Source: J038 sp036734085
GTDB taxonomy: Bacteria; Chloroflexota; Anaerolineae; Aggregatilineales; Phototrophicaceae
DNA: 64,000 nucleotides
Direction of reading: 5' to 3'
NCBI GenBank assembly: GCA_036734085.1
Contig: DAIMZF010000005.1
Coordinates: 1 to 64,000, forward strand
Part shown: in pieces, positions 34,761 through 43,387 of the stretch
Layout: every line of letters starts with the position of its first letter
How positions within the stretch are numbered: the stretch's first letter is position 1
The notes under the pieces: generated by a model
Told to the model about the DNA's origin: nothing
What the model saw: the letters and a program-made list of their open reading frames with translations, nothing else
Database searches by the model: none
Program-made: the position numbers and the translations under genes

Positions 34761-35989
34761 TCTGCCCCAAGCACATCAATGACCGTGTCTAAGTCTTTGT
34801 CACCGCGTCCAGATAAGTTCACCAGAATAATGCTGTCCTTTGGCATGGTTGGGGCGCGTTTAATGACTTCTGCGATGGCGTGCGAACTCTCTAATGCCGG
34901 GATGATGCCCTCTGTTTTGCATAATGTCTGGAAGGCGGCCAAGGCTTCATCATCGGTGGCATAGGTGTAAAAAGCGCGTTCTAACTCTCGCAGATACGCA
35001 TGTTCCGGGCCGATGGAAGCATAATCCAATCCGGCACTGATGCTATGTGTATTCATGATTTGTCCGTCATTGGTCTGCATGACGAATGAGCGTGTACCAT
35101 GCAACACACCCGGACGACTCACGTTTAAATCCGCAAAGCGTGCCGCGTGCTGACCGCCTTCAATGCCCATGCCGCCTGCTTCCACGCCGATTAAATCCAC
35201 GTCATCGTCATCGCGGAACGCATGGAACAGGCCAATCGCGTTACTGCCACCGCCCACACACGCCATGCACATATCTGGCAGGCGTCCGGCCTGTTCCAAA
35301 ATCTGCCGCCGTGCCTCGACGCCAATCACGCTCTGGAAGTCGCGCACGATGCGCGGGTAGGGGTGCGGCCCTAATGCAGAGCCGAGCATGTAGAATGTGT
35401 CACGGACATTTGTTACCCAGTCGCGGATGGCTTCGTTGATGGCATCTTTCAGTGTTTTACTGCCGCTTTCGACCGCGATAACCTCAGAGCCAAGCAACCG
35501 CATCCTAAATACGTTGGGCTTCTGGCGGGCAATATCTACACTGCCCATGTATACGTGGCAATCCAACCCCAGCAGAGCCGCCGCCGTCGCGGATGCAACC
35601 CCGTGCTGGCCTGCGCCTGTCTCCGCGATGACACGTTGTTTGCCCATCCGCTTGGCGAGCAGGGCTTGCCCTAGTGCATTGTTGATTTTGTGTGCGCCGG
35701 TGTGGGCAAGGTCTTCACGCTTTAAGTAAATCTGTGCCCCGCCCAGTTTTTCACTCAAGCGTTTGGCATAAGTTAGCGGTGTTTCTCGCCCGACAAAGGT
35801 CTTTTGCAGATGAGCTAATTCGTTCTGGAATTCCGGGTCAGTCATCGCATCAAAATAAGCCACTTCTAGCTCATTCAGCGCCGGCACGAGTGTTTCCGGC
35901 ACGAAGCGCCCGCCAAATGCGCCGAAGTAACCGCGCTCGTCGGGCACATTCGCCGTATGGATGTCGATATAGAGTGGGTCTTGCGTCAT
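34757..35989 (-). CDS. trpB: Tryptophan synthase beta chain
   Basis: 410 residues. Joins indole and serine with PLP. The PLP lysine is in REDLAHTGAHKINNALGQ, the phosphate loop is GGGSNAIG, and GAGQHGVA and SAGLDY are in place. The N-terminus (ERGYFGAFGGRFVPETL) is the standard TrpB1 type, made to pair with TrpA. Lies 36 bp after trpF. Confidence 0.96.
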   Translation of the reverse strand: MTQDPLYIDIHTANVPDERGYFGAFGGRFVPETLVPALNELEVAYFDAMTDPEFQNELAHLQKTFVGRETPLTYAKRLSEKLGGAQIYLKREDLAHTGAHKINNALGQALLAKRMGKQRVIAETGAGQHGVASATAAALLGLDCHVYMGSVDIARQKPNVFRMRLLGSEVIAVESGSKTLKDAINEAIRDWVTNVRDTFYMLGSALGPHPYPRIVRDFQSVIGVEARRQILEQAGRLPDMCMACVGGGSNAIGLFHAFRDDDDVDLIGVEAGGMGIEGGQHAARFADLNVSRPGVLHGTRSFVMQTNDGQIMNTHSISAGLDYASIGPEHAYLRELERAFYTYATDDEALAAFQTLCKTEGIIPALESSHAIAEVIKRAPTMPKDSIILVNLSGRGDKDLDTVIDVLGAE

Positions 35990-36025
35990 GGTTTTTTACA
36001 CTTTCATTAGGCTAACAATACAATT

Positions 36026-36685
36026 TTATGGACTTTTGGCGGCTTGAATAAACGTTTGTACTTTGGAACGATCTTTTACGCCTGGCGTGCCATTTTCCAC
36101 CCCACTTGCTACATCCACCCCCCACACATGGATCGCCGTAACCCGTTGACCGACATTTTCTGCCGTCAGGCCGCCCGCAATCATCAGACGCGGCACGCGG
36201 TCACGAACAGACACAATAATTTCTGTGCCTGTCATCTCTCCTGTGCCACCGCGTAGGGTGGGGTGATAGGCGTCTAGCAGTAGTGATGGTAGGCGCTCGT
36301 TTTGTGGGAATGTTGGCGCGTAATAGTTGAGGTCGTCCTGTGCCATTGCCACATTAAGCGGTTGAATCGCTTTGAATGCTATGCCGCGCAGTTCTTTTAA
36401 CATATTATCGGATTCGTCGCCGTGTAGTTGCGCGGCATCCAGGCCAACCTGGTTGGTAATAGCGGAAATCTTCCCGACGACTTCATTCACAAACACACCG
36501 ACTAAAACAGGTGTCTCCGCGCCTAGTTCGCTCCGCAAGTTATCACACAACACTTGTGCGTCTTCGGGTGTAATGTAGCGCGGACTGCTCTTGTAAAAAT
36601 TTAAGCCGAGTAAGTCCGCGCCAGCCTGTGCCGCGAACAGCGCGTCATCGAACGTCGTAACACCACATATTTTGACCTTCACCAT
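36026..36685 (-). CDS. trpF: Phosphoribosylanthranilate isomerase
   Basis: 219 residues, TIM barrel. VKICGVTT carries the catalytic Cys, LNFYKSSPRYI, QLHGDE, and VDVASGVENGTPGVKD are TrpF signatures. Third enzyme of the Trp branch. Lies 33 bp after trpC. Confidence 0.95.
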   Translation of the reverse strand: MVKVKICGVTTFDDALFAAQAGADLLGLNFYKSSPRYITPEDAQVLCDNLRSELGAETPVLVGVFVNEVVGKISAITNQVGLDAAQLHGDESDNMLKELRGIAFKAIQPLNVAMAQDDLNYYAPTFPQNERLPSLLLDAYHPTLRGGTGEMTGTEIIVSVRDRVPRLMIAGGLTAENVGQRVTAIHVWGVDVASGVENGTPGVKDRSKVQTFIQAAKSP

Positions 36686-36718
36686 GTTTGCGCCCTTCCT
36701 AATTAGCCTAGCCTTCGT

Positions 36719-37543
36719 CTAATTGATTGGCGGTGACTGCGGATTGCGTGGCTGTTGGCTAAATTCTCGCACAGCCTGCGCGATGTCGGCGGATTTGACT
36801 AAGCCTTCGCCCACTAGCACGGCATGAGCGCCCAAAGCACCCATTTGCCGTACATCATCAACAGTATGGATTCCGCTTTCTGCCACCAGTATAACATCGG
36901 GCGGCAAAAGTGGCGCGATGCGGGCGGTGGTGGTCAAGTCTACGGTGAAGGTCTTCAGGTCACGGTTGTTCACACCGATAACTCGTGCGTGAACTTTGAG
37001 CGCACGTTCCAGTTCTTGCTCATTATGGACTTCGACTAAGGGCGTCATGTTATTTTCAGTAATGGTCTGGTGGAGTTCGGATAGTTGCACATCATCCAGC
37101 GCGGCCACAATCAGCAGAACCGCATCAGCATCTGCGGCACGCGCTTCAATAACCTGATAGGGGTCAATGATAAAATCCTTGCGGAGTGTCGGCACTTTGA
37201 CCCTGCCGCGCACATTGGTTAGATAGTCCATGTGGCCTTGGAAGAACGCTTCATCTGTCAACACACTAATTGCTGATGCGCCGTTTTCTGCATAAGTTAT
37301 GCCCAGTTGCACCGGGTCAAAGTCTGTGATGAGCACGCCCTTACTAGGCGACGCTTTTTTGACTTCAGCAATCAGCGCGACTTCCGGCTTATTCAACACG
37401 GCGGCGAAGTCACGCGGGACACACGCGACTTTAGCGAAGTTCAACACGCGGTTGATTGGATTTTTGATTTTACTCGCCGCAACTTCCTCAACTTTTTTAG
37501 CGAGAATTTTGTCTAAAATGGTATCCGTCTTGACGTAACTCAT
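36719..37543 (-). CDS. trpC: Indole-3-glycerol phosphate synthase
   Basis: 274 residues. LIAEVKKASPSKG, LRKDFIIDPYQ, GVNNRDLKTF and VAESGI match TrpC active-site strands (catalytic Lys in KKASPSKG and LRKDF, Glu in ESGI). Closes the indole ring. Lies 22 bp after trpD. Confidence 0.95.
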   Translation of the reverse strand: MSYVKTDTILDKILAKKVEEVAASKIKNPINRVLNFAKVACVPRDFAAVLNKPEVALIAEVKKASPSKGVLITDFDPVQLGITYAENGASAISVLTDEAFFQGHMDYLTNVRGRVKVPTLRKDFIIDPYQVIEARAADADAVLLIVAALDDVQLSELHQTITENNMTPLVEVHNEQELERALKVHARVIGVNNRDLKTFTVDLTTTARIAPLLPPDVILVAESGIHTVDDVRQMGALGAHAVLVGEGLVKSADIAQAVREFSQQPRNPQSPPIN

Positions 37544-37565
37544 ACTTGGTTATGCTCCGCACAGT

Positions 37566-38594
37566 CTATGCTATTTGATGGCTAAACGTGATGAGTTTTT
37601 CTAACTTGTCTAAAGCCGCACCTGTTTCAATGACTTCACGCGCAAGTTTAATTCCAACGGCGATGTCATCGGCCTTGCCTGCAACCACTAGCGCCGCGCC
37701 CGCATTCAGCAGGACAACATCGCGCTTCGCATCGGTCACATCACCGCTTAAAATTCCACGCAGAATCGCGGCGTTGGTTGGGGCATCGTCGCCCAGCAGT
37801 TCGCTGATGTTCGCACCCGGAAAGCCGTAATCAAGCGGGTCTAAATCGTAAGTTGTTACCACACCATCATTGTAATAGCTAATTTGATTGGGGCCGGTGG
37901 TGGTTAGCTCGTCTAATCCGCCATACCCACACACCACCATCGCGGATTTTGAGCCAAGCTCGCCCAACACATGCGCGATGAGGTCTGTTAAATCCGGTGC
38001 GAACACGCCCATTAGTTGCCGTCTTGCTCCGGCGGGATTCGTCAACGGCCCCAAGATATTAAAAATCGTGCGGACGCCCATCTCGCGGCGTGGCTTAATC
38101 GCGTACTTCATCGCTGGGTGTAGCTTCTGCGCGAACAGAAAGCCAATGCCCACTTCATCCACACATGCGCCCACTTGCTCCGGTGTCAAATCCAGATTAA
38201 CGCCGAGTTCCGCCAGTACATCCGCGCTACCACATTTACTACTTGCGGCACGGTTGCCATGCTTGGCGACAGGCACACCCGCCCCCGCCGCTACAAAGGC
38301 AACCGTCGTGCTGATGTTAAATGTCCCGCTTCTGTCACCGCCTGTGCCGCAGGTATCCAGTAAATCTACTCCGGCGTAGCGTGTTGGCACTTTTTCCGCA
38401 TTGGCGCGCATCGCCATCGCGCTCCCGGTGATTTCGCTCTGGGTTTCACCCTTCATACGCAGTCCCATCAAGTAACTGCCGATTTGCGCGTCGCTGGCTT
38501 CGCCTTGCATAATTTGATTCATCACCGCTTCGGCCTCTGTTGCTTGCATATGCCCGAAGCGCCCGATGAGGTCAATTGCGCGTTTGATGTCCAT
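37566..38594 (-). CDS. trpD: Anthranilate phosphoribosyltransferase
   Basis: 342 residues. The PRPP-binding DTCGTGGDRSGTFNIST and the KHGNRAASSKCGSADVLE-like segment near residues 80-125 are diagnostic, with later GYGGLDELTTTGPN. Transfers phosphoribose to anthranilate. A 72-bp gap separates it from trpG. Confidence 0.95.
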   Translation of the reverse strand: MDIKRAIDLIGRFGHMQATEAEAVMNQIMQGEASDAQIGSYLMGLRMKGETQSEITGSAMAMRANAEKVPTRYAGVDLLDTCGTGGDRSGTFNISTTVAFVAAGAGVPVAKHGNRAASSKCGSADVLAELGVNLDLTPEQVGACVDEVGIGFLFAQKLHPAMKYAIKPRREMGVRTIFNILGPLTNPAGARRQLMGVFAPDLTDLIAHVLGELGSKSAMVVCGYGGLDELTTTGPNQISYYNDGVVTTYDLDPLDYGFPGANISELLGDDAPTNAAILRGILSGDVTDAKRDVVLLNAGAALVVAGKADDIAVGIKLAREVIETGAALDKLEKLITFSHQIA

Positions 38595-38666
38595 GTGTCG
38601 CCTTTCGTGGTCAAGATGTCATTGGCTTACCCCGCGCCCCGATTGCGCAAGGTGAAAGCCTTATCT

Positions 38667-39245
38667 TTAGACTGCTAAAAATTGATTCTCCATAAAATTC
38701 TTGAGGATGCGCGGGCCGTAAGTCGTCAGGATGCTTTCCGGGTGGAATTGCACGCCCACAACCGGATGTTCTTTGTGCCGCAACGCCATAATCTCTCCTT
38801 CCTCTGTGAATGCGATAACCTCTAACTCGGCTGGCATCGTTTCTTCCTCTACAATCAGGCTGTGGTAACGTGTCGCCTCAAACGGACTTGGAATCCCGGT
38901 GAATAGCGGGTTATGCTTGTGATAAATCATGCTGGTCTTGCCGTGCATCAAGCGCCCAGCCCGATGCACAATCCCGCCATATGCTTGCCCGATGCACTGA
39001 TGCCCCAGGCACACACCCAGAATCGGCGTGCTTGCGCCTAATTCGCGGATGATTTCCAGCGATACACCGCCGTCATCTGGGTTGCCCGGCCCAGGTGAGA
39101 TAAGAATGTGTGATGGGCTTAATGCACGCACTTCATTCAGCGTGATTTTATCGTTACGGACGATGTGCAAATCCGCGCCCATCTCGCCCATTTGTTGCAC
39201 CAGGTTGTAGGTGAAGCTGTCGTAATTGTCGATGACTAAGATCAT
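38667..39245 (-). CDS. trpG: Anthranilate synthase glutamine amidotransferase
   Basis: 192 residues. Class I amidotransferase: ISPGPGNPDDGG, catalytic Cys in GVCLGHQCIG and His/Glu in FHPESILT. It supplies ammonia to TrpE, and may also serve p-aminobenzoate synthesis. ATG overlaps the stop of the upstream histidine-phosphatase-like gene by 4 bp. Confidence 0.95.
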   Translation of the reverse strand: MILVIDNYDSFTYNLVQQMGEMGADLHIVRNDKITLNEVRALSPSHILISPGPGNPDDGGVSLEIIRELGASTPILGVCLGHQCIGQAYGGIVHRAGRLMHGKTSMIYHKHNPLFTGIPSPFEATRYHSLIVEEETMPAELEVIAFTEEGEIMALRHKEHPVVGVQFHPESILTTYGPRILKNFMENQFLAV

Positions 39246-39913
39246 GGCGTGTCGTCTCCTTGTACGTCGGATGGCATGTGTCGGCTTTGCAGGCCATCCA
39301 AATGCGATAAATCATTGGCTTGCACCAGCCGCCAACCATCGCTCTCACGCACAACGGTTGTCACGGAAGAATTGCTGAATACAGTGTCAGCTAAATCCAG
39401 ACCTGGAATCAGTTCTTTTAACATCACATGCATGGTGGATGTGTGCGATAACACCCCGACAGTCAGTTCAGTTTTTTGTTCTTTGTCAGATATTTTTAAA
39501 ATGTCGTGGATGGCTTGTTGAGCGCGGACTCGAACTTGTGCCATCGACTCGCCGCCCGGAATTTGATAATTTTCCGGGTCGCGCAGGAGTTCGCGGTATT
39601 CATCCGCGTACCACCCATGAATCTCGGGTACGGTCAACCCTTGAAAATGACCAATAGAACGCTCGCGCAAACGTTCATCGTAGATGGGCAAAAAGCCGAG
39701 TTTAGTTGCCAAAATCTCCGCGCTTTCACTCGCACGGCGGTTATCGCTACTGTACAAAGCGGAAAGTCCTAAATGGCGCATGAAGTTCGCCAAACGGTTC
39801 ATCTGAATTCGGCCTAACTCATTGAGTGGGGATGCAACCCAACCTTGCCAGCGTCCGCTCAAGTTCCAATCTGTTTCGCCTGAACGAATGAATACCAGTC
39901 GTTTTAATGGCAT
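39242..39913 (-). CDS. Histidine-phosphatase-like protein lacking the catalytic His
   Basis: 223 residues of phosphoglycerate-mutase fold. The defining RHGE motif reads FIRSGETDWN: Ser11 replaces the histidine that carries the phosphate. Other site residues are kept (Arg10, Arg60, Glu84 in RERSIG, His157 in VLSHTS). Codons at the site are CGT TCA GGC GAA, so no single ambiguous base explains it simply. It lies between trpE and trpG with AGGGAGATT before the ATG and a 4-bp overlap with trpG. A binding or regulatory role is more likely than phosphatase activity. Confidence 0.78.
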   Translation of the reverse strand: MPLKRLVFIRSGETDWNLSGRWQGWVASPLNELGRIQMNRLANFMRHLGLSALYSSDNRRASESAEILATKLGFLPIYDERLRERSIGHFQGLTVPEIHGWYADEYRELLRDPENYQIPGGESMAQVRVRAQQAIHDILKISDKEQKTELTVGVLSHTSTMHVMLKELIPGLDLADTVFSNSSVTTVVRESDGWRLVQANDLSHLDGLQSRHMPSDVQGDDTP

Positions 39914-40015
39914 GTGTTAATCTCCCTTAGTGTGTTTGATTGCGCCAATTTCTACTTTGAATCATATTGCCGTCCGAGCAGAATTGCCATATCTGCCTAT
40001 ACAAAACAAGGATTT

Positions 40016-41554
40016 CTACATTAAGCCCCGTTCGGCATATTCGATGGCAAGGGCAACGGCCTTCGCTTTGTTGACACATTCCTCATATTCATTTGCTGGG
40101 TTGCTATCTGCTACGATACCCGCGCCTGCTTGCAGATACACCCGCCCATCGTTGATGAGCAAGGCGCGGATGGTAATGCAGGTATCCATCGAGCCATCAT
40201 AGCTGAAGTACCCCACCGCGCCGCCATACGCCCCACGCCGCACGCCCTCTAATTCTTCGATAATCTCCATGGCCCGCACCTTCGGCGCACCACTCAGCGT
40301 ACCTGCGGGGAAAGTAGCGCGGAATACGTCGAATCCGTCCATCCCTTCGCGCACATTGCCGTTTACATGGCTAACGATGTGCATTACATGGGAATAACGC
40401 TCCACTTTCATCACATCACTGACTTTAACTGTGCCATATTTTGCTACACGACCGATGTCATTCCGAGCAAGGTCAATCAGCATGACGTGTTCCGCGCGTT
40501 CTTTGGGGTCTGCCAGCAGTTCTGCTTCTAGCGCGATGTCCTCTGCTTCGTCTTTTCCACGTTTGCGCGTCCCGGCGATGGGCCGCATAGAAGCCACGCC
40601 GTCCTCAAGCCGTACCATCATCTCTGGCGAGGCGCCTAAAAGTGTCAGGCCATCCCCAAAGTTCAGATAAAACATATACGGTGATGGGTTTAACGCACGG
40701 ATGGCGCGGTAAATCGTCAATGGGTGGGCGCTGGTGCGCCGTGTAAACCGTTGGGATAGCACAATCTGGAAAGCGTCACCGGCGGCAATATATTCTTTCG
40801 CTTTGCGGACGTTTTCCTCATACACTTCACGCGGTACATTAGATACAAGCGGGTCGTTTAATGGCTCTCCTGTATATTGCAGGAGGGGCAGGGGGTTGCC
40901 CAGTGCAGTAACGATGTGGTCAATGCGGCGTACAGCATCGCGGTAAGCCGCGTCTGGGTCACCTTGGTTATGCGCGTTTGCCATCACGATGAGTTCGTGT
41001 TTGGCATGGTCGAAGATGACCAGTGTATCCGGTATCATGAAGGCCGCTTCCGGCACATCAAGGTCATCGGTAGCAGTATCTGGCAGTTGCTCGAAGTAAC
41101 GTACAATGTCATAGCTTACATAGCCGACCGCACCACCAATTAAACGGGGTAGATTAGGCAATGTAACAGGCGTGACTTTGTTCAACTCCGCCTTAAGTGC
41201 ATGGAGTGGGTCTTCACCGTCTTTAAGCGTACTGATGCTCGTTTGTCCGTTGGCCGTATGGTTAACTTCTTGGCCTTTAAAGCGAATCACGGCTTTGGGG
41301 TTAACACCCAAAAACGAATACCGCCCGACATGCTCCCCGCCTTCAACACTTTCCAGCAAAAAGGATACTTCGCTAATCTTCGATAGCTTCATGTAGACCG
41401 AGACAGGCGTCTCTAAATCTGCCAATAAGCGTCGATAAACGGGTACAAGGTCGCCTTGGTCAAAGAGTGCAAGCACTTCTTCCCGCGATGGTGTGATGTC
41501 TGACCGGATACGATTTGTTGCCTGTGTGTTTGTTGTGTTTGTATTCGCCATCAT
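40016..41554 (-). CDS. trpE: Anthranilate synthase component I
   Basis: About 512 residues from the ATG at 41554 (MMANTNTTN). The Trp feedback element LLESVEGGEHVGRYS near residue 60, IAAGDAFQIVLSQRF, GTRKRGKDE, LIDLARNDIGRVAKYG and GTLSGAPKVRAMEIIEELE are all present. First enzyme of the Trp branch. A longer reading from TTG 41581 would start inside the T-box terminator. AGGGGGT is the probable ribosome binding site. Confidence 0.95.
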   Translation of the reverse strand: MMANTNTTNTQATNRIRSDITPSREEVLALFDQGDLVPVYRRLLADLETPVSVYMKLSKISEVSFLLESVEGGEHVGRYSFLGVNPKAVIRFKGQEVNHTANGQTSISTLKDGEDPLHALKAELNKVTPVTLPNLPRLIGGAVGYVSYDIVRYFEQLPDTATDDLDVPEAAFMIPDTLVIFDHAKHELIVMANAHNQGDPDAAYRDAVRRIDHIVTALGNPLPLLQYTGEPLNDPLVSNVPREVYEENVRKAKEYIAAGDAFQIVLSQRFTRRTSAHPLTIYRAIRALNPSPYMFYLNFGDGLTLLGASPEMMVRLEDGVASMRPIAGTRKRGKDEAEDIALEAELLADPKERAEHVMLIDLARNDIGRVAKYGTVKVSDVMKVERYSHVMHIVSHVNGNVREGMDGFDVFRATFPAGTLSGAPKVRAMEIIEELEGVRRGAYGGAVGYFSYDGSMDTCITIRALLINDGRVYLQAGAGIVADSNPANEYEECVNKAKAVALAIEYAERGLM

Positions 41555-41572
41555 AAGTTTTGGTTTACCCCC

Positions 41573-41885
41573 TAAAAACAAAAAACCCTTTCATCCATAC
41601 AAGGACGAGAAGGGAATCCCGCGTTGCCACCTTGTTTCATGGCGATGCCGAACATCGCACATGCACTTAGTAGGTACTTAAGCCATGCAGACTAAATACC
41701 CTGCGCCATGATAACGGAGCGCGTGCCGTCACAAGCTAATCGGTATAACCATCACCTTTCGCCTGTGCAACTCCCCAGCCCATTCAACCTAAGCGTCTGT
41801 GTCGCCTTTCCAGCTACCGGCAACTCTCTGGACATCGTTTTTAGGGTTACTATTCTGGTTCAACGTCTTTAGCATGTATTCAATT
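41573..41885 (-). promoter_or_regulatory. T-box riboswitch, tRNA-Trp specific, upstream of trpE
   Basis: About 300-nt leader. The T-box sequence AAGGTGGCAACGCGGG is at 41618-41633. Its UGGC bulge would pair with a GCCA tRNA 3' end, fitting the G73 of bacterial tRNA-Trp. Stem I holds AGAGAGTTG, and a GAA is followed by TGG (41780-41782) as specifier codon. The terminator stem (41579-41615) ends in TTTTTTGTTTTT. Uncharged tRNA-Trp should favour readthrough into trpE. Confidence 0.92.
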
Positions 41886-41892
41886 TGACACG

Positions 41893-41922
41893 ATGGTAAC
41901 GCGAAAATAGCAGGAATGTCAA
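41893..41922 (-). promoter_or_regulatory. Promoter of the trp operon
   Basis: Sense TTGACA (41922-41917), 18-bp spacer, TACCAT (41898-41893). Transcription would start just before the T-box stem I. Confidence 0.55.
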
Positions 41923-41942
41923 GTAGTTGCGTTGTAATCATC

Positions 41943-41971
41943 TTGCAGGTAGTTGTGAGAGATAGTACAAT
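41943..41971 (+). promoter_or_regulatory. Promoter before the 102-residue membrane protein
   Basis: TTGCAG (41943-41948), 17-bp spacer, TACAAT (41966-41971), about 39 bp before the GTG at 42011. Confidence 0.5.
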
Positions 41972-42010
41972 CCGTCCTATTCAACGCGGCTAGGGAATAG
42001 GGAGCAGACA

Positions 42011-42319
42011 GTGAAGAAATATATGTTTTTAATCTTCTTTTTGGGCTTGTTGATTGCGGGTGGTTTTATGACGACGCTCAGCAGTACCGGCGGGGTGGGG
42101 GAACTTTTACCCTTTTTACGGCAAACATCAGATACCGCCGCGTCAACAGATTATGCAGAAGCATGGCAAGCAGAGCAATTGTTCCTGATGATTGGCTTTA
42201 TTCTAGTCAATATCATTGGAATCGGCGCGACACTGGCCGGGTTGTTCTGGTTCCTTAATCGTGGCGTTACTGTCGCCAAAGCCCAGGAACTTGCGGAAGA
42301 AGCAGAAGAAAAAGCCTAA
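42011..42319 (+). CDS. Small two-helix membrane protein upstream of ctaA
   Basis: 102 residues: helix at 5-23, a polar loop of about 35 residues, helix at 57-82 (GFILVNIIGIGATLAGLFWF), then a charged Ala/Glu tail. GTG start at 42011 after GGGAGCAGACA. Its place before ctaA-ctaB-cytochrome c suggests a link to the respiratory chain, which is inference only. Not recognised. Confidence 0.55.
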   Translation: MKKYMFLIFFLGLLIAGGFMTTLSSTGGVGELLPFLRQTSDTAASTDYAEAWQAEQLFLMIGFILVNIIGIGATLAGLFWFLNRGVTVAKAQELAEEAEEKA

Positions 42320-42344
42320 AACAATCTCGCTAAGTCCATTCCGC

Positions 42345-42375
42345 TTGACGGAGTGGGGGATATAAAGTGTAAAAT
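42345..42375 (+). promoter_or_regulatory. Promoter of ctaA
   Basis: TTGACG (42345-42350) and TAAAAT (42370-42375) with a long 19-bp spacer. Confidence 0.35.
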
Positions 42376-42412
42376 ATCACAAACGAACCCATTAGTTTAG
42401 AGTCTTATCGTC

Positions 42413-43387
42413 ATGAATATGCAAACCACCAAAAAAGAATCGCGTTTGTTCATCTATTTAGGGCTGACGACTGTTTTACTCACCATCGGTCTGATTGTGT
42501 TTGGTGCAGTTGTCCGTGTGACGGACTCCGGTTTAGGCTGTGGCAACGACTGGCCGTTGTGTGATGGCCGTCTTATCCCACCGCTTGATAATATTACGGC
42601 AGTCATCGAATGGTCGCACCGGTTTATTGCGGCGTTGATTGGCCTGTTTGGTTTGGCGATGTTGGGTGTCGCTTGGCGGGCATACCGCAACCAGAAGCGC
42701 GGTGTCCTGGCTGTGACCGCTATTGCCGCCGGACTTTTCATGTTTCAGAGTGGTCTGGGGGCTTTCGTGGTCATCTTCGACCTTCCGCCCACAATGGTGA
42801 CAATGCACTTAGGGACGGCGATGCTACTACTTGGCGCTTTGCTGGTCTCCGCGATTATGGCGTGGCATCAGCCCACGCAAACCCCTACAGAACGCGATAC
42901 AGTGACGGTGCTTGCTTATATGACTGCGGCACTATCGCTGGTCATTATCCTGACGGGGGCGCTTGTGCGTGGTAGTGGCGCAACGTTAGCCTGCGCGGAT
43001 TGGCCGCTTTGCAATGGTCAAGTACTTCCATTTCAGCAAGGCACGCTGGAGACTGTCCACATGATGCACCGTTACGCGGTGATTGGTTTGGGCGTCGTCC
43101 AGTTGATGCTCGTCTATTATGTATTTAAAACACGGCATGACACGTTAATCCGGCGGTTGGCGCTGGGGGCGTTTGCCGTTTATTTGGCTCAGGCGGGCGT
43201 CGGCGCGTTCTTTGTCTTTAGCAGTGCGGCGGCCTTTTGGGGCGCGGCGCACGTGGGCATGGCTTCGCTCACATGGGCATTACTGGTTGCAGTATGCACT
43301 GTAGACACGCTCAACAGCCGTTCCGCCACGTCAGCAAATGAGAAAGAGTTAACATGGCAACCACAATCGGGCACAGCTACAAACTGA
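42413..43387 (+). CDS. ctaA: Heme A synthase
   Basis: 324 residues, about eight membrane helices. Oxidises the C8 methyl of heme O. Conserved histidines sit in EWSHRF, MHLGTAM, MHRYAV and AHVGMAS. A cysteine pair C43/C50 in GLGCGNDWPLC has the spacing of the extracellular pair of B. subtilis CtaA; a second pair is in LACADWPLC. Overlaps ctaB by 34 bp. Confidence 0.93.
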   Translation: MNMQTTKKESRLFIYLGLTTVLLTIGLIVFGAVVRVTDSGLGCGNDWPLCDGRLIPPLDNITAVIEWSHRFIAALIGLFGLAMLGVAWRAYRNQKRGVLAVTAIAAGLFMFQSGLGAFVVIFDLPPTMVTMHLGTAMLLLGALLVSAIMAWHQPTQTPTERDTVTVLAYMTAALSLVIILTGALVRGSGATLACADWPLCNGQVLPFQQGTLETVHMMHRYAVIGLGVVQLMLVYYVFKTRHDTLIRRLALGAFAVYLAQAGVGAFFVFSSAAAFWGAAHVGMASLTWALLVAVCTVDTLNSRSATSANEKELTWQPQSGTATN

